Shown here piece by piece: positions 35,493 to 44,713 of a stretch of DNA of 64,000 bases. A program made the translations under genes and the position numbers. The notes under the pieces were generated by a model. It was not told where the DNA came from. It worked only from the letters and a program-made list of their open reading frames with translations, and ran no database searches. This stretch comes from JAEUSG01 sp964590225 (GTDB taxonomy: Bacteria > Fibrobacterota > OXYB2-FULL-49-7 > JAEUSG01). Numbering within the stretch: the stretch's first letter is position 1; the number at the start of each line of letters is the position of its first letter. The DNA is taken from contig CAZPWS010000001.1 of the NCBI GenBank assembly GCA_964590225.1, forward strand, positions 109,742 to 173,741, read 5' to 3'.

Positions 35493-37451
35493 TCATAATG
35501 CCCGAATATTAATCACCGCGATATCGTCATGCTGATCGTTACCCTCACCCCTAAATTCCTTAAGCTCATCAATGATGTCATCAACTACCTGCTGTGAAGG
35601 CTGCGCGGCTTTCTTGGATAGATAAGACAAAAGCCTTGCATCACCATACATCTCTTTTGTGGGACTAAACTCTTCAACCACTCCATCGGTATAAAGAAAA
35701 AAGCTGTCACCTGAATTGTATGGTATCTCAATTTCTTTTGTAATTTTTGAGAATGTTCCAGAATCAATTATTCCAAGCGCAATACCATCCGGTTTATAGC
35801 TTGTGATCTCACCATTCGCTCCATTCACATGCAGGAGGGGATTATGACCCGCCCTGCACACGGTGACTTTTTTGTTTACCTCATCAAAAACACAGTACAT
35901 GACAGTTATAAACATATGCTTCTCTCTAACAGCAATGGCCACACCCTGATTAAGTTCTGTCAAAACGGCACTCGGCGACATCTCTTTTTTAGAAATCATG
36001 TGCATCATTGTGCGCATAACACTCATAACAAGCCCACCAGTTACACCCTTACCGGAAACATCTGCGATAATAATTCCAAGATGAGACTCATCTATTCTTA
36101 TGAAATCGTAGTAATCGCCGCCAATCTGCCGCATTGGCGAAAAGAATTTTGCAATATCAAGATAACTGCCTTCTGGCAGCTTCTTTGGAATGAGCGAAAG
36201 CTGTATTTCCTGTGCTGCCTTGAGGTCGGCATCTGTTTCAAGCTTTCTCTCCCTTTCAAGCAGTAAGAATGTATTGTATATGGCAAGACTTGCCTGGTCA
36301 ACGATCATATCGGCAAACTTAACATCTCTATCTGAAAAATTTTCGCCATCGTTCTTGTTGACAAGCTGTAAAACACCAAAAACCTGCCCTTGCCGCGACA
36401 ACGGCATTGTAATAAGTGTTTTTGTTACGGCGACCTTTGGTATTGTCTGAACAAATTCGGGATTTGAGTCGAGATTCAAAAGGAGTTCCGGCTTTCCCGA
36501 CTTATAAACATTACCTATAACCCCTTGCCCCGCTTCAATTGATATGGTGCGCAGCGTTTTGTGCAGCAACTCAATTTTAGTTATCGCCCTTTCGTTTACT
36601 GGAACAGGAGGGGGAAAAAAACCCTGTATAGCAGCACATTCAAGTTCTCCAGACATAACACCTTCGACCATTCTGCCCGACAAAAGCTTTTTGTCAATAT
36701 ATATAGCGGCAGCATACGCATCGAGAATGCCGCATATTTCCAAAACAAACCCATCAAGTAGTGCTCCAAGTTCAAATTTTGAGTTAAGCTTTTTTGTAAT
36801 ATCCGCAAAAATTTGAATTTCCCTGTCCCGCGTGGTAATTTGCTTATCGAAAAAAGCTTTCTTTTCTCTGCTCAACATGGTCATAGAAGCGGAAACTACT
36901 GCAACCGAGAAAAGCGTGAGAAAGGGTGTTGGCCGATTGTCCCATAAACGAAGCACAAGATCAACAAGAAAAGCACCAAAGCCAATGCTAAAAGCGATAA
37001 TCTCAGGTTTTTCAAAATTTTCGTCAACCCGTTCGGTCACCACTATGAGATAGCGGGCAAAAAGGATTATTTCGTAGGCATATATCGCTATTTTGGCAAG
37101 ATCGGTGTTAAATATAAGCCAAAAAAGCATGGGAACAAAAAGCACTATGAGATGAGATATGACAACAGGGCGGAAACGGCTTGCCCTAACAAGATGCATA
37201 TCGTAGCTACAACCAAGAAGAGCCACAAGCATTGCGGCTATTTCTATAAAATTACGAAGAGGGAAAACTGCGAGCGGTGCGTGAATAAGCGCGAAAACGG
37301 AAAACAGCACCTCACATAAGGCGAGTAATGCCAATGACCACAGCGTAAAGCTGAACACCAGCCACTTTCTTCCAAGAGGCAGAATAAACCTCTTCAGATA
37401 GAAGAAGAGAAGAAGATATACAAGAAACCTTGCAATTGATTCGTTTGCCAT
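35493..37451 (-). CDS. Membrane GAF/SpoIIE (RsbU-like) serine/threonine phosphatase
   Basis: A 652-residue protein with six or seven N-terminal membrane segments (to about residue 190) and a short linker coiled coil. A GAF domain (about 225-400; GQGVIGNVYKSGKPELL, PLSRQGQVFGVLQLVNK) precedes a PP2C-type SpoIIE domain (about 410-650). The phosphatase metal motifs are present: QIGGDYYDFI, IIADVSGKGVTGG, VCRAGHNPLLHV and FFLYTDGVVEE near the end. Such enzymes dephosphorylate anti-sigma-factor antagonists in partner-switching pathways. No antagonist or anti-sigma gene lies nearby. It starts 40 bases after cpoB and may be the last gene of the tol transcript. Confidence 0.9.
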   Translation of the reverse strand: MANESIARFLVYLLLFFYLKRFILPLGRKWLVFSFTLWSLALLALCEVLFSVFALIHAPLAVFPLRNFIEIAAMLVALLGCSYDMHLVRASRFRPVVISHLIVLFVPMLFWLIFNTDLAKIAIYAYEIILFARYLIVVTERVDENFEKPEIIAFSIGFGAFLVDLVLRLWDNRPTPFLTLFSVAVVSASMTMLSREKKAFFDKQITTRDREIQIFADITKKLNSKFELGALLDGFVLEICGILDAYAAAIYIDKKLLSGRMVEGVMSGELECAAIQGFFPPPVPVNERAITKIELLHKTLRTISIEAGQGVIGNVYKSGKPELLLNLDSNPEFVQTIPKVAVTKTLITMPLSRQGQVFGVLQLVNKNDGENFSDRDVKFADMIVDQASLAIYNTFLLLERERKLETDADLKAAQEIQLSLIPKKLPEGSYLDIAKFFSPMRQIGGDYYDFIRIDESHLGIIIADVSGKGVTGGLVMSVMRTMMHMISKKEMSPSAVLTELNQGVAIAVREKHMFITVMYCVFDEVNKKVTVCRAGHNPLLHVNGANGEITSYKPDGIALGIIDSGTFSKITKEIEIPYNSGDSFFLYTDGVVEEFSPTKEMYGDARLLSYLSKKAAQPSQQVVDDIIDELKEFRGEGNDQHDDIAVINIRAL

Positions 37452-37491
37452 AGTCTATAAATTAGCCTCTTTTTTCGCTCACGACAAGAAA

Positions 37492-38265
37492 TTAACGATT
37501 TTGCGTTGCCTGACGCGCTTTTACCTGAAGTGCCTCGTCGGAATATGGAAATTTCTCAAGGAGCTCACTCCAGACTTTTCCCCGACTTTGCTCATCGGCA
37601 AGTTTTTCAAAACAGAGTCCGGCTTTAAACATTGTAGCCGGCATCAGTTCACTCAGCGGATGCTCTTTGGCTATCTTTTTGTAAACAAGAACAGCCTCCT
37701 TATACTTTTTTTGAACAAAATATGACTCGCCTATCCAATAAAGACAATCGTCAACCAATGTCGAAGAAGGGAATTTAGCAATTATGTCCTCAAATCCCTT
37801 AATAGCTCTTTCGTAATCCTGTGAGCTGAAATCCTTTCGCGCGATCTGAAAAAGTTTTTGAGCATTTACTTTATCTTCAATTATAAGCGAATCGGAAGAT
37901 ACAGTATCGGTTCCCCCATTGGTTGAGTCGCCTGTCCGTGCTATGGACTTTATAATATACTTCCGTTCCGACAATTTTTCTGTGGTCTGAGAGAGCCTTT
38001 CCAAACCATATCTATTTTCCTCAAGCTGACCGGAGAGACGGTTTAGATTGTGGTTTATTTCGGCAACCATCAATCCGATATCTGCCCTTAGCACCTTAAT
38101 CTGCTGAATGTCATTCCGATTGTATGTGTCCATTAAGTCCTGCATCCGTTTGAGTTCTGCCTTATGAGCTTCCCACTCACCCCGCTTAATAATAGCGATA
38201 CTGTTTGAACAATTTAAAAGCATCATTGTAGCAATGACGGTAAATGCCAGATATCTCTTTTTCAT
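37492..38265 (-). CDS. cpoB: Tol-Pal system TPR protein CpoB/YbgF
   Basis: A 257-residue exported protein. The N-terminus (YLAFTVIATMMLLNCSNS) looks like a lipoprotein signal with Cys about 19, unlike the soluble E. coli protein. Residues about 30-100 form a coiled coil used for trimerisation in this family. Residues about 130-255 hold three TPR-like repeats (AQKLFQIARKDFSSQDYERA, LYWIGESYFVQKKYKEAVLV, FKAGLCFEKLADEQSRGKVW). It coordinates PBP activity with outer-membrane constriction during division in known systems. It overlaps pal by four bases. Confidence 0.88.
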   Translation of the reverse strand: MKKRYLAFTVIATMMLLNCSNSIAIIKRGEWEAHKAELKRMQDLMDTYNRNDIQQIKVLRADIGLMVAEINHNLNRLSGQLEENRYGLERLSQTTEKLSERKYIIKSIARTGDSTNGGTDTVSSDSLIIEDKVNAQKLFQIARKDFSSQDYERAIKGFEDIIAKFPSSTLVDDCLYWIGESYFVQKKYKEAVLVYKKIAKEHPLSELMPATMFKAGLCFEKLADEQSRGKVWSELLEKFPYSDEALQVKARQATQNR

Positions 38266-38831
38266 TTGAGCACCTCAAAATGTACACGGCGGTTTTGGGC
38301 CCAAGCCTCTTCGTTTCGATTGTGGTTCAGAGGTCGCTCCTCACCATAGCTTACAGTAGATAGTCGATCCTTCGCCGCTCCAAGTTCAATCAGCATTGCG
38401 GCCACACTATTTGCCCTTTTTTCGCCAAGCGCTAGATTATATTTATCACTGCCTCTCTCATCACAATGTCCCTCTATTACAAGCTTAATTCCACTGTTTC
38501 GTGCAAGCAGAGAACTAATTACAGCAAGCCTCCGCAGAGCCTCTTCAGGAATAGAAAAAGAGTTGTATTCGAATCTTATATCCGCAAACTCCCCTCCGAC
38601 AGATTTGTCCTTTGTGTACCAGTCCACATTTCCCGCAGTAGAATCATGCAGGCTCTCCAATGCCGGCACAACATCTTCAACAACATGCGATAAAGAATCT
38701 TTTTGACTATTGCCACGCTCAGAGCCACTCGCCACAACCTGCTCCTTTTTACGGACGGCAGGCGTGCAGGAAATAAGAACAGCCAAAATTGACACAACAA
38801 TAAACCTTTTCATTACTTTCACACTTTCCAT
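38262..38831 (-). CDS. pal: Peptidoglycan-associated lipoprotein Pal
   Basis: The start at 38831 is chosen because its ATG overlaps the tolB TGA (TGATG); an earlier GTG at 38846 and a later ATG at 38813 are alternatives. The product is 189 residues with a lipoprotein signal (FIVVSILAVLISCTPA). The C-terminal OmpA-like domain has SLLARNSGIKLVIEGHCDE and RGSDKYNLALGEKRAN, containing the diaminopimelate-binding Asp and Arg. It tethers the outer membrane to peptidoglycan and binds TolB. Its position between tolB and cpoB confirms the identity. Confidence 0.93.
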   Translation of the reverse strand: MESVKVMKRFIVVSILAVLISCTPAVRKKEQVVASGSERGNSQKDSLSHVVEDVVPALESLHDSTAGNVDWYTKDKSVGGEFADIRFEYNSFSIPEEALRRLAVISSLLARNSGIKLVIEGHCDERGSDKYNLALGEKRANSVAAMLIELGAAKDRLSTVSYGEERPLNHNRNEEAWAQNRRVHFEVLK

Positions 38832-40087
38832 CAATAACCCGACCACGCTGGTGAATAAAGATCGCCAGTAGCCGTTATTCTCGTCTGATCGCTTCCGTCT
38901 TCACCCATAATATACAAATCACTGCCACCTGCCCTTGTTGAAGAAAAGACAATCAGACGGCCATCGGGCGAGAAGCTCGGATTCTCGTTTGATCCACTCT
39001 CATTGGTAAGCTGCTTCGGATTAGAACCGTCAACATAAACGGTATATATATTGAACCTCCCATTTTCGAGAGACATATAAGCTATCTTGTCGCCGCGTGG
39101 AGACCAGTCCGGTGAATCGTTATATTTCCCTGTAAATGATAATCTGCGCTGATTTCCGCCCTGATTATCCATAATGTATATGTTGGGATTTCCGGTTCTG
39201 TCTGAGGTAAAGGCTATTTCGTAGCCGTTGGGCGAAAAAGAAGGGGAAGACTCGATGCTCTTTCTGAATGTTAACTGAATCTGATTTTCACCATCCGCAC
39301 CAATTGTGTATATCTGACATTCACCTCCTTGCGAAGAGGCAAAAGCTATGAGACCGTCAATACCATTCCATGAAGGGGCAAAATTAAGCCTACTGTTTTT
39401 TGTTAACCGATCAGTTTTGCCAGAATAAATCCATGATATGTATAGTGCCGGTGTCTCCTGTCTGTACGAGGTATAAACAATCGCTTTATTATCCGGCGAC
39501 CAGGCAGGCGTAAGATTTAGTTTGTTATTGTTTGTAAGTTTTGTAACATTGTAACCATCGTAGTCAAGAATGACAATTTCCTTGGCACTCCCCCTTTTTT
39601 GAACAGCCACAATACGGGTAGATGCAATACCTTTTTCACCAAAAAGCCTGTAAACAACTTCATCAGAAAAAAGATGCGCAGCTCTTCGCAAGTTGTTTTC
39701 GGCCACCTCATACTTCTTGGCCACTATGTTATTGTGAGAATAAGCATCGTGCAGCGAATAAAAAACAACTGCCTTTCCTACTTCTGCCATAGTTTTTCCG
39801 ACTATATAAACGCTTATTTCTTTTTCCTTCAGAAAAACCGTATCAAGTTCATCAAGTTCAAACACCGTGAAGCGCCCCGAAAACTGTAGGTCGGACGCTA
39901 CAACTTTCCATGGAGTATCGCCATACTTTAAAACATTATTATCTTTATTAGCAACAAACTTGACTACCGCTATATTCATCTTAGCTATACCCTCTGCCGA
40001 ACTCTCAAGAAAAACACCTTCACCGCGCAGTAATGAGAAAAATAGAGGAATCAAAATAACGGCCAGTATATGCGGTTTTATGATCAT
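38831..40087 (-). CDS. tolB: Tol-Pal translocation protein TolB
   Basis: A 418-residue periplasmic protein. The signal peptide is followed by the TolB N-terminal domain (about 30-175, ending in YRLFGEKGIASTRIVAV). A six-bladed propeller follows with repeated NLTPAWSPDNKAIVYTS, SSPSFSPNGYEIAFTSDRTG and NPSFSPDGRLIVFSSTRAG units. It links Pal with the TolA energy transducer. It overlaps tolA by four bases and pal by one. Length and architecture are standard. Confidence 0.95.
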   Translation of the reverse strand: MIIKPHILAVILIPLFFSLLRGEGVFLESSAEGIAKMNIAVVKFVANKDNNVLKYGDTPWKVVASDLQFSGRFTVFELDELDTVFLKEKEISVYIVGKTMAEVGKAVVFYSLHDAYSHNNIVAKKYEVAENNLRRAAHLFSDEVVYRLFGEKGIASTRIVAVQKRGSAKEIVILDYDGYNVTKLTNNNKLNLTPAWSPDNKAIVYTSYRQETPALYISWIYSGKTDRLTKNSRLNFAPSWNGIDGLIAFASSQGGECQIYTIGADGENQIQLTFRKSIESSPSFSPNGYEIAFTSDRTGNPNIYIMDNQGGNQRRLSFTGKYNDSPDWSPRGDKIAYMSLENGRFNIYTVYVDGSNPKQLTNESGSNENPSFSPDGRLIVFSSTRAGGSDLYIMGEDGSDQTRITATGDLYSPAWSGY

Positions 40088-40827
40088 TTTCCCCTCTCTA
40101 ATACAAGCCTATATCTGACCGGTAGCTCGGAGTACTCAGCAGGCAAAGGCGGTATTTTTGCTTTCTCAATTGCCCGCAAAGCAAATTTATCAAGAAGACT
40201 GTTCCATGACGATTCAATAATCTCAACTTCATTAATCTTGCCACTCCGTACAATAACAAATTTTACCACAACCGCCAGTCTCTCTTCGCTCCCAAGAAGT
40301 TCACGGGGTGTTTGCCGCCAATTTCCCTCAATTGCGTTCCTGATCTGTGCAAGGTAGTAATTGTATGGGAAAGCCGGCCCTTGAAGAATCATCTCTGTTT
40401 GAGCATGATCGACAGTTTTATCGTGCGACTCGGTCGGAGTTGAAGATGCGACCTCTTCCCAGCCTGGAGATTCCATCGGAATCTCTTCTTTTACAAGAAC
40501 AGATTCCCTTTCCGCCGGTTTGGCTTTTTTTTCCCATGACCGCTCAGCTTTTGCCATTTTAACAATTTTTGGCTTATCTGTTGCGGTAGGAGTCACACTT
40601 TTTAGTTTAGGCTGTACGGTTCGTAATCGCACTACCGGTTGCGGTGAAACCATCTCAAAAAGATAGGGGGTACTGCTTTTAAGCTCTCTCTGCTTGAATA
40701 AAAGCGGGTAAATCGATACAATCAGGACAATTGCAACATGCAAAGCAACTGCAAGAAGAAAATACTTACGAAGAGGTAGTTCTTTCTGTTCGTATAGCTC
40801 AAAATGAAAGCGGTCGATATTATCCAT
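40084..40827 (-). CDS. tolA: TolA/TonB-like energy transducer of the Tol system
   Basis: The preferred start is the ATG at 40827, just after the tolR stop (247 residues). An upstream ATG at 40875 would overlap tolR by 32 bases. One N-terminal membrane helix (YFLLAVALHVAIVLIVSIYPLLF) precedes a Pro/Lys/Glu-rich periplasmic region (about 60-140). The TonB/TolA C-terminal domain comes last (FPYNYYLAQIRNAIEGNWRQ, then AVVVKFVIVRSGKINEVEI). It is much shorter than E. coli TolA and lacks the long Ala-rich helix. The symbol rests on gene order; by sequence alone it could be called a TonB-family protein. Confidence 0.8.
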   Translation of the reverse strand: MDNIDRFHFELYEQKELPLRKYFLLAVALHVAIVLIVSIYPLLFKQRELKSSTPYLFEMVSPQPVVRLRTVQPKLKSVTPTATDKPKIVKMAKAERSWEKKAKPAERESVLVKEEIPMESPGWEEVASSTPTESHDKTVDHAQTEMILQGPAFPYNYYLAQIRNAIEGNWRQTPRELLGSEERLAVVVKFVIVRSGKINEVEIIESSWNSLLDKFALRAIEKAKIPPLPAEYSELPVRYRLVLERGK

Positions 40828-40843
40828 CTGTAGTTTTTGCCCG

Positions 40844-41281
40844 TCACAGTTTAAGGGATTGTATGGCATCCTCACTCTCAGCTGGATCTGTTAAAAAACC
40901 AAGCTTTTCTACCCCTGAAGACTTAAGCGCACCTATCACCTGCATCACAATGCCATAGGGCACCTGCTTATCGGCATTGACTACAACAGCTCTACCGTTA
41001 GAAAAGGCATAAATTTCTCTGAAATCTTTATTAAATGTGGCAAGCGGAACCTTCACTTTCTTTGAGTCGTTTTCGACATAGACTGTTCTATCCTTTAGAA
41101 TATGGATAGTTATCATGTTAACAGTTTCAATACTGGATGCATTTAGTTTCGGCAGTTCAACCTTAACGCCCTGCGTAAGCAATGGAGCTGTAATCATAAA
41201 TATTATGAGTAATGCAAAAGTAACATCTATTAAATTCGTTAGGTTCATCTCCGCAATAAGCGGTTTACGATTTTTTCGCAT
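40844..41281 (-). CDS. tolR: TolR/ExbD-family proton-channel subunit
   Basis: A 145-residue protein with one membrane helix (NLIDVTFALLIIFMITAPLL, about 16-35) carrying the conserved proton-conducting Asp in LIDVTF. A periplasmic domain follows (GVKVELPKLNA, VVVNADKQVPYGIVMQVIGAL). It forms the stator motor with TolQ. It lies 17 bases after tolQ and ends just before tolA. Confidence 0.93.
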   Translation of the reverse strand: MRKNRKPLIAEMNLTNLIDVTFALLIIFMITAPLLTQGVKVELPKLNASSIETVNMITIHILKDRTVYVENDSKKVKVPLATFNKDFREIYAFSNGRAVVVNADKQVPYGIVMQVIGALKSSGVEKLGFLTDPAESEDAIQSLKL

Positions 41282-41298
41282 TAAGTAGTATGACCAGA

Positions 41299-42009
41299 TT
41301 ATTCTTTTTTTGCAAGTAGGTCAAAAAACTGTATTTTAATCCTGTTAAGAAGTATCGCTGAGAAATTATAAGCGTCGTCTTCATAAAAACGATTCTTTGA
41401 GACAAAAGCATTGTAAGCTATAACCGCTGGAATTGCAACTGCGATACCCCATATCGTGGTAACAAGCGCTTCAGCGATACCTGGAGCCACAACATTCAGG
41501 CTCGCTTGCCCCATTTTACCAATATCCATAAAGGCACGAGTAATCCCCCAAACCGTTCCAAGCAAACCAAGCAGAGGGCAAACAGAGCCCGTTATCGCAA
41601 GCAACACAAGGTAGCGGTCATTGCCGGAAACTTCTTCGTTGACGGTTTTCTCGATTTGATCTTTAACTATAAGAAACTGGCTTTCCATAAAAAATGAGTT
41701 TATTCTGTCCTTGGGATGGTTGATTACAGACTCCAGAAGGCGGTTGAATTCGGCAATACCTGTACGGCATATATTCTCCAGCATTCCACACTCTTTATGA
41801 TTTGCGCTTATTTTTATTGCCTGAAGATTTTTTGTCCCGTTAAACTGCGCAAGAAAATGGGAATTAATTGTGGCAAGCCGGCGAAAATGCTTTACCTTAA
41901 GTATTATAACCGCAAGCGAAACAATAGAAAAAATTGTTGTTGCGACAATTATTAGAAAAGCAAAAGGACCCGATTTAAATACAAGCGAAAAAATTGAGGT
42001 TGATGCCAT
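41299..42009 (-). CDS. tolQ: TolQ/ExbB-family proton-channel subunit
   Basis: A 236-residue inner-membrane protein with three helices: an N-terminal one (FAFLIIVATTIFSIVSLAVII, about 17-37) and two C-terminal ones (LLAITGSVCPLLGLLGTVWG and AEALVTTIWGIAVAIPAVIAY). The TVWGITRAFMDIG loop is typical of TolQ/ExbB. It is the first gene of the tol operon. No SD is visible before the ATG. The upstream side shares a short region with divergent crcB that contains a perfect inverted repeat. Confidence 0.93.
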   Translation of the reverse strand: MASTSIFSLVFKSGPFAFLIIVATTIFSIVSLAVIILKVKHFRRLATINSHFLAQFNGTKNLQAIKISANHKECGMLENICRTGIAEFNRLLESVINHPKDRINSFFMESQFLIVKDQIEKTVNEEVSGNDRYLVLLAITGSVCPLLGLLGTVWGITRAFMDIGKMGQASLNVVAPGIAEALVTTIWGIAVAIPAVIAYNAFVSKNRFYEDDAYNFSAILLNRIKIQFFDLLAKKE

Positions 42010-42014
42010 AGACT

Positions 42015-42033
42015 AACAAAATAGTATTTTGTT
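42015..42033. promoter_or_regulatory. Inverted repeat between divergent tolQ and crcB
   Basis: AACAAAAT, AGT, ATTTTGTT is a perfect 8-base inverted repeat with a 3-base centre, filling most of the 40 bases between the tolQ and crcB start codons. It could be an operator for both genes or a leader hairpin. Confidence 0.4.
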
Positions 42034-42049
42034 GGCTCAAGTGGGACAT

Positions 42050-42433
42050 ATGAAAAATTTTTTATTAGTTGCCTTAGGCGGTGGGCTTGGAGCCTCTGCC
42101 CGATATTTCCTATCTACCATAATTACTGTCAGTTTCACTGGTCATAAATTCCCATTCGGAACATTTATAGTAAATTCGTTAGGCTGCCTCATTGCCGGCA
42201 TCGTGGTTGGCTTTGCAGAAAGAGGCTCAGTATTAGGCCCCGAAAGCAGGCTTCTTATTGTTACCGGAATTTTAGGTGGATTCACCACCTTTTCGGCTTT
42301 TGGCATCGAAACTACATCACTCATAAAACAAAGAGAGCTGCTTTTAGCCGCTCTCTATATAGCACTCACAACGCTTGTAAGTCTTACACTTCTATGGACT
42401 ACCTACCGACTTGTTGCCGGTAGAACAAACTGA
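42050..42433 (+). CDS. crcB: Fluoride exporter CrcB/Fluc
   Basis: Starting at the ATG at 42050 gives 127 residues, the usual size; an in-frame upstream ATG at 42029 adds seven residues inside the inverted repeat. Four membrane segments are seen. The signatures are GGGLGASARYFLSTI, PFGTFIVNSLGCLIAGIVVG and TGILGGFTTFSAFGIET, with the conserved Asn and the Gly-Phe-Thr-Thr-Phe stretch that lines the fluoride path. It works as a dual-topology dimer in the inner membrane. The short leader leaves no room for a fluoride riboswitch, so regulation must be by another route. Confidence 0.95.
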   Translation: MKNFLLVALGGGLGASARYFLSTIITVSFTGHKFPFGTFIVNSLGCLIAGIVVGFAERGSVLGPESRLLIVTGILGGFTTFSAFGIETTSLIKQRELLLAALYIALTTLVSLTLLWTTYRLVAGRTN

Positions 42434-42437
42434 CTTC

Positions 42438-43139
42438 CTATCTCTCGATAAATATTCTGGTCACCGATTGTTTGTTGCCGGAAAAAGACTTACAAAGATA
42501 CGAACCGACTGGTAAAAAAGAGAGGTCTATTCTGCTGTTAATAAACCCATCGAAAGCGAAAGGTGATTTGGCAACACATCTGCCGGCAAGGTCGTAGATT
42601 TGATAAGTTTCTCCGGCGCCCTGTATTGTAAAAAGTGCGCTTCCTGGATTTGGGTGAACAGAAAGGTTCGAAAGTTTAGGCTGTTTTGGCATGGATGATT
42701 CCACAGAAGTACCCTCAAGAATTGCAAATGTTGGCGACACATAAATTTCAGGATAATCGCCGTACATGTCATCAATTTGGATTTTTACGCTATTTGACAC
42801 CGTGTAAATTTCCGCATCCCGACCAAATCCGTCAATGGTTTTCAATGTTTCGGGTATAACCCAGACGAAATCGCCCCAATCAGGGCTCTCGGGATTGTAA
42901 CCGTCCGCTCCGTGGAGCTCGTAGTACGAGAAACCGTTGTCGAAGGATATTGAGATTAATCCTGCCGGTCTGTCGTCTAAAAAATCTTGGTTCACTGTAA
43001 AGCTAAAATGAAGAGCGTCTCCTATGCGAAACTCTTGTGAAGCGGTTGGTGAAGTAATTGTTAGCACCGGTTCAGAAGCTATGTACGAAACAAGTAATAA
43101 AACTATCGTCACGAGTACAAAAGAAATAGATCTACTCAT
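42438..43139 (-). CDS. Secreted protein of unknown function with type IX sorting domain
   Basis: The ATG at 43139 is chosen because GAGGAGG lies just upstream; the longer frame from 43178 has no such site. The 233-residue product has a signal peptide (ISFVLVTIVLLLVSYIASE). An Ig-like beta domain follows (about 25-145; VLTITSPTASQEFRIGD), then a C-terminal sorting module (NLSVHPNPGSALFTIQG, YQIYDLAGRCVAKS, FLPVGSYLCKSF). No enzyme motif is seen. It is a separate transcription unit with its own promoter and probably a surface-exposed accessory protein. Confidence 0.7.
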   Translation of the reverse strand: MSRSISFVLVTIVLLLVSYIASEPVLTITSPTASQEFRIGDALHFSFTVNQDFLDDRPAGLISISFDNGFSYYELHGADGYNPESPDWGDFVWVIPETLKTIDGFGRDAEIYTVSNSVKIQIDDMYGDYPEIYVSPTFAILEGTSVESSMPKQPKLSNLSVHPNPGSALFTIQGAGETYQIYDLAGRCVAKSPFAFDGFINSRIDLSFLPVGSYLCKSFSGNKQSVTRIFIER

Positions 43140-43165
43140 AATGCCTCCTCTTTTTTGTTTTACAG

Positions 43166-43194
43166 AATATAAACGCATCCCACAAAAGAATCAA
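43166..43194 (-). promoter_or_regulatory. Promoter of the sorting-domain protein gene
   Basis: Minus strand: TTGATT (43194-43189), a 17-base spacer and TATATT (43171-43166), about 27 bases before the ATG at 43139. The GAGGAGG site lies between promoter and start. Confidence 0.6.
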
Positions 43195-43258
43195 GAACTT
43201 ATCATATTGTTTAAAATTTCTTCTTACACAAAGTTTAAGTTATTTTACCATTGCAAAA

Positions 43259-44713
43259 ATGGCTGGAAATATATCTAAACTCTTTTCTCACTCGATTGTA
43301 TATGGAATGGGCAATTTCCTTTCCAAGGGTATAATGTTTCTTCTTGTGCCAATTTTGACCAACACCATGGCACCAGGCGAGTTTGGCAAATTCAGTATTG
43401 TACAAACCTTTATTGGATTTACCGAAGTCTTTTTTGTTCTTGGAATGCGGCAAGCCATACTCCGTTACTCTGTAAAGGATGAGTATTCACGGTCGCAGGT
43501 ATTTACTTCTGGTGTAAACTGGATAATTATGGCCTCGCTGATATCAGCGACTATAATGCTTATTTTCATGAGACAGATTAACGATCTGACAGGAATAAAC
43601 GACACCTCCATTTACCGGAATATTCTTATTATTCTCGTAGTTGATGCGCTTGCGAATGCTCCATTTGCCGAGTTACAATCAGAACAAAGATCACTCTATT
43701 TTATGACTCTGCGGCTTGTTCATGTGTTTGTGTATTTTGGCCTTAGCGCTTTTCTTGTTCTTGCAAAAAAAAGAACTGATGTGAATGCTATACTCACCGC
43801 AAACATAGCAGCTTCTATTTGTCAATTGGCAGCAGGGCTCCCAGTTTACGCAAAACTGTTCCGCCCTACACTCGATAAAGTTCTAATGCGCGGCATGGTA
43901 AAATTTGGCCTTCCCTATGTCCCAAACCTAATATTCGGGATAGCAATAGACCTGATAGATAGAATCCTGATTGGCAGATGGCTTAGCCTCTCTGAAACCG
44001 GTTATTATAGCGCTGCCTACAAATTTGCCAATCTTATGTATGTTATTGTAACTGCCTTTCTGACCGCATGGCAACCATTTTTCCTTTCAAATTTAAAAAG
44101 TGAAGGGGGGCCAAGATTATTTTCCAGAGTAATGACTTACTTTGTTCTAACTGCCGCACTGATATTTATGTTTATGGGACTTTTTTATAACGAACTCTCC
44201 TCTTTGTCGCTTTTCGGATTTACAGTCATAGGTCCACAATATCGTGCAGGACTTTCCGTTGTTCCGATACTTCTCCTCGCGTATGTTTTTTGTGGGGCAT
44301 ACTACAACCTTATTGTAGGAATCTATGCTAAAGAAAAAACATGGTTTATTCCGCTTATAACCGCATTTGGCGCACTTCTTAATGTGGGATTAAACTACTT
44401 TGCCATTCCGAAATATGGTATAAAAGGAGCCGCTGTTGTCACGCTTATCTCCTATGCCGGTATGGCGTTTATGCTATACCCAATAACCATGAAGCTCTAT
44501 TTTATTAGATACGAGTGGGGTAGAATACTAAAACTGATACTGGTTACTGCAGTTCTATACGTTCCATCGATACTTGTCAGCTCTGTTTATTATAAATTCA
44601 TAGCATTTTTCTCGTTCTTACCGGCACTGTATGCGACAAACTTCTTTTTGACAGAAGAAAAACAGCAATTTTTACAACTTATCGGAAAAAAGATGAAAGG
44701 TAAAAAAACATGA
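43259..44713 (+). CDS. Polysaccharide flippase (Wzx/MATE-like, MOP superfamily)
   Basis: A 484-residue inner-membrane protein with 12-14 hydrophobic segments. The N-terminus (SIVYGMGNFLSKGIMFLLVP, then TNTMAPGEFGKFSIVQTF) is the classic opening of O-antigen/teichoic-acid flippases. The middle has the family's SLSETGYYSAAYKFANLMYV. It would flip lipid-linked oligosaccharide to the periplasm. It overlaps the DUF4091 gene by four bases (ATGA) and begins a three-gene operon with it and an acyltransferase. No SD is visible before the ATG. Confidence 0.88.
   Translation: MAGNISKLFSHSIVYGMGNFLSKGIMFLLVPILTNTMAPGEFGKFSIVQTFIGFTEVFFVLGMRQAILRYSVKDEYSRSQVFTSGVNWIIMASLISATIMLIFMRQINDLTGINDTSIYRNILIILVVDALANAPFAELQSEQRSLYFMTLRLVHVFVYFGLSAFLVLAKKRTDVNAILTANIAASICQLAAGLPVYAKLFRPTLDKVLMRGMVKFGLPYVPNLIFGIAIDLIDRILIGRWLSLSETGYYSAAYKFANLMYVIVTAFLTAWQPFFLSNLKSEGGPRLFSRVMTYFVLTAALIFMFMGLFYNELSSLSLFGFTVIGPQYRAGLSVVPILLLAYVFCGAYYNLIVGIYAKEKTWFIPLITAFGALLNVGLNYFAIPKYGIKGAAVVTLISYAGMAFMLYPITMKLYFIRYEWGRILKLILVTAVLYVPSILVSSVYYKFIAFFSFLPALYATNFFLTEEKQQFLQLIGKKMKGKKT

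Noticed and set aside
36190..36450. An 86-codon plus-strand frame in the phosphatase gene
   Set aside because: It is antisense to the GAF region, with no SD and no recognisable product.
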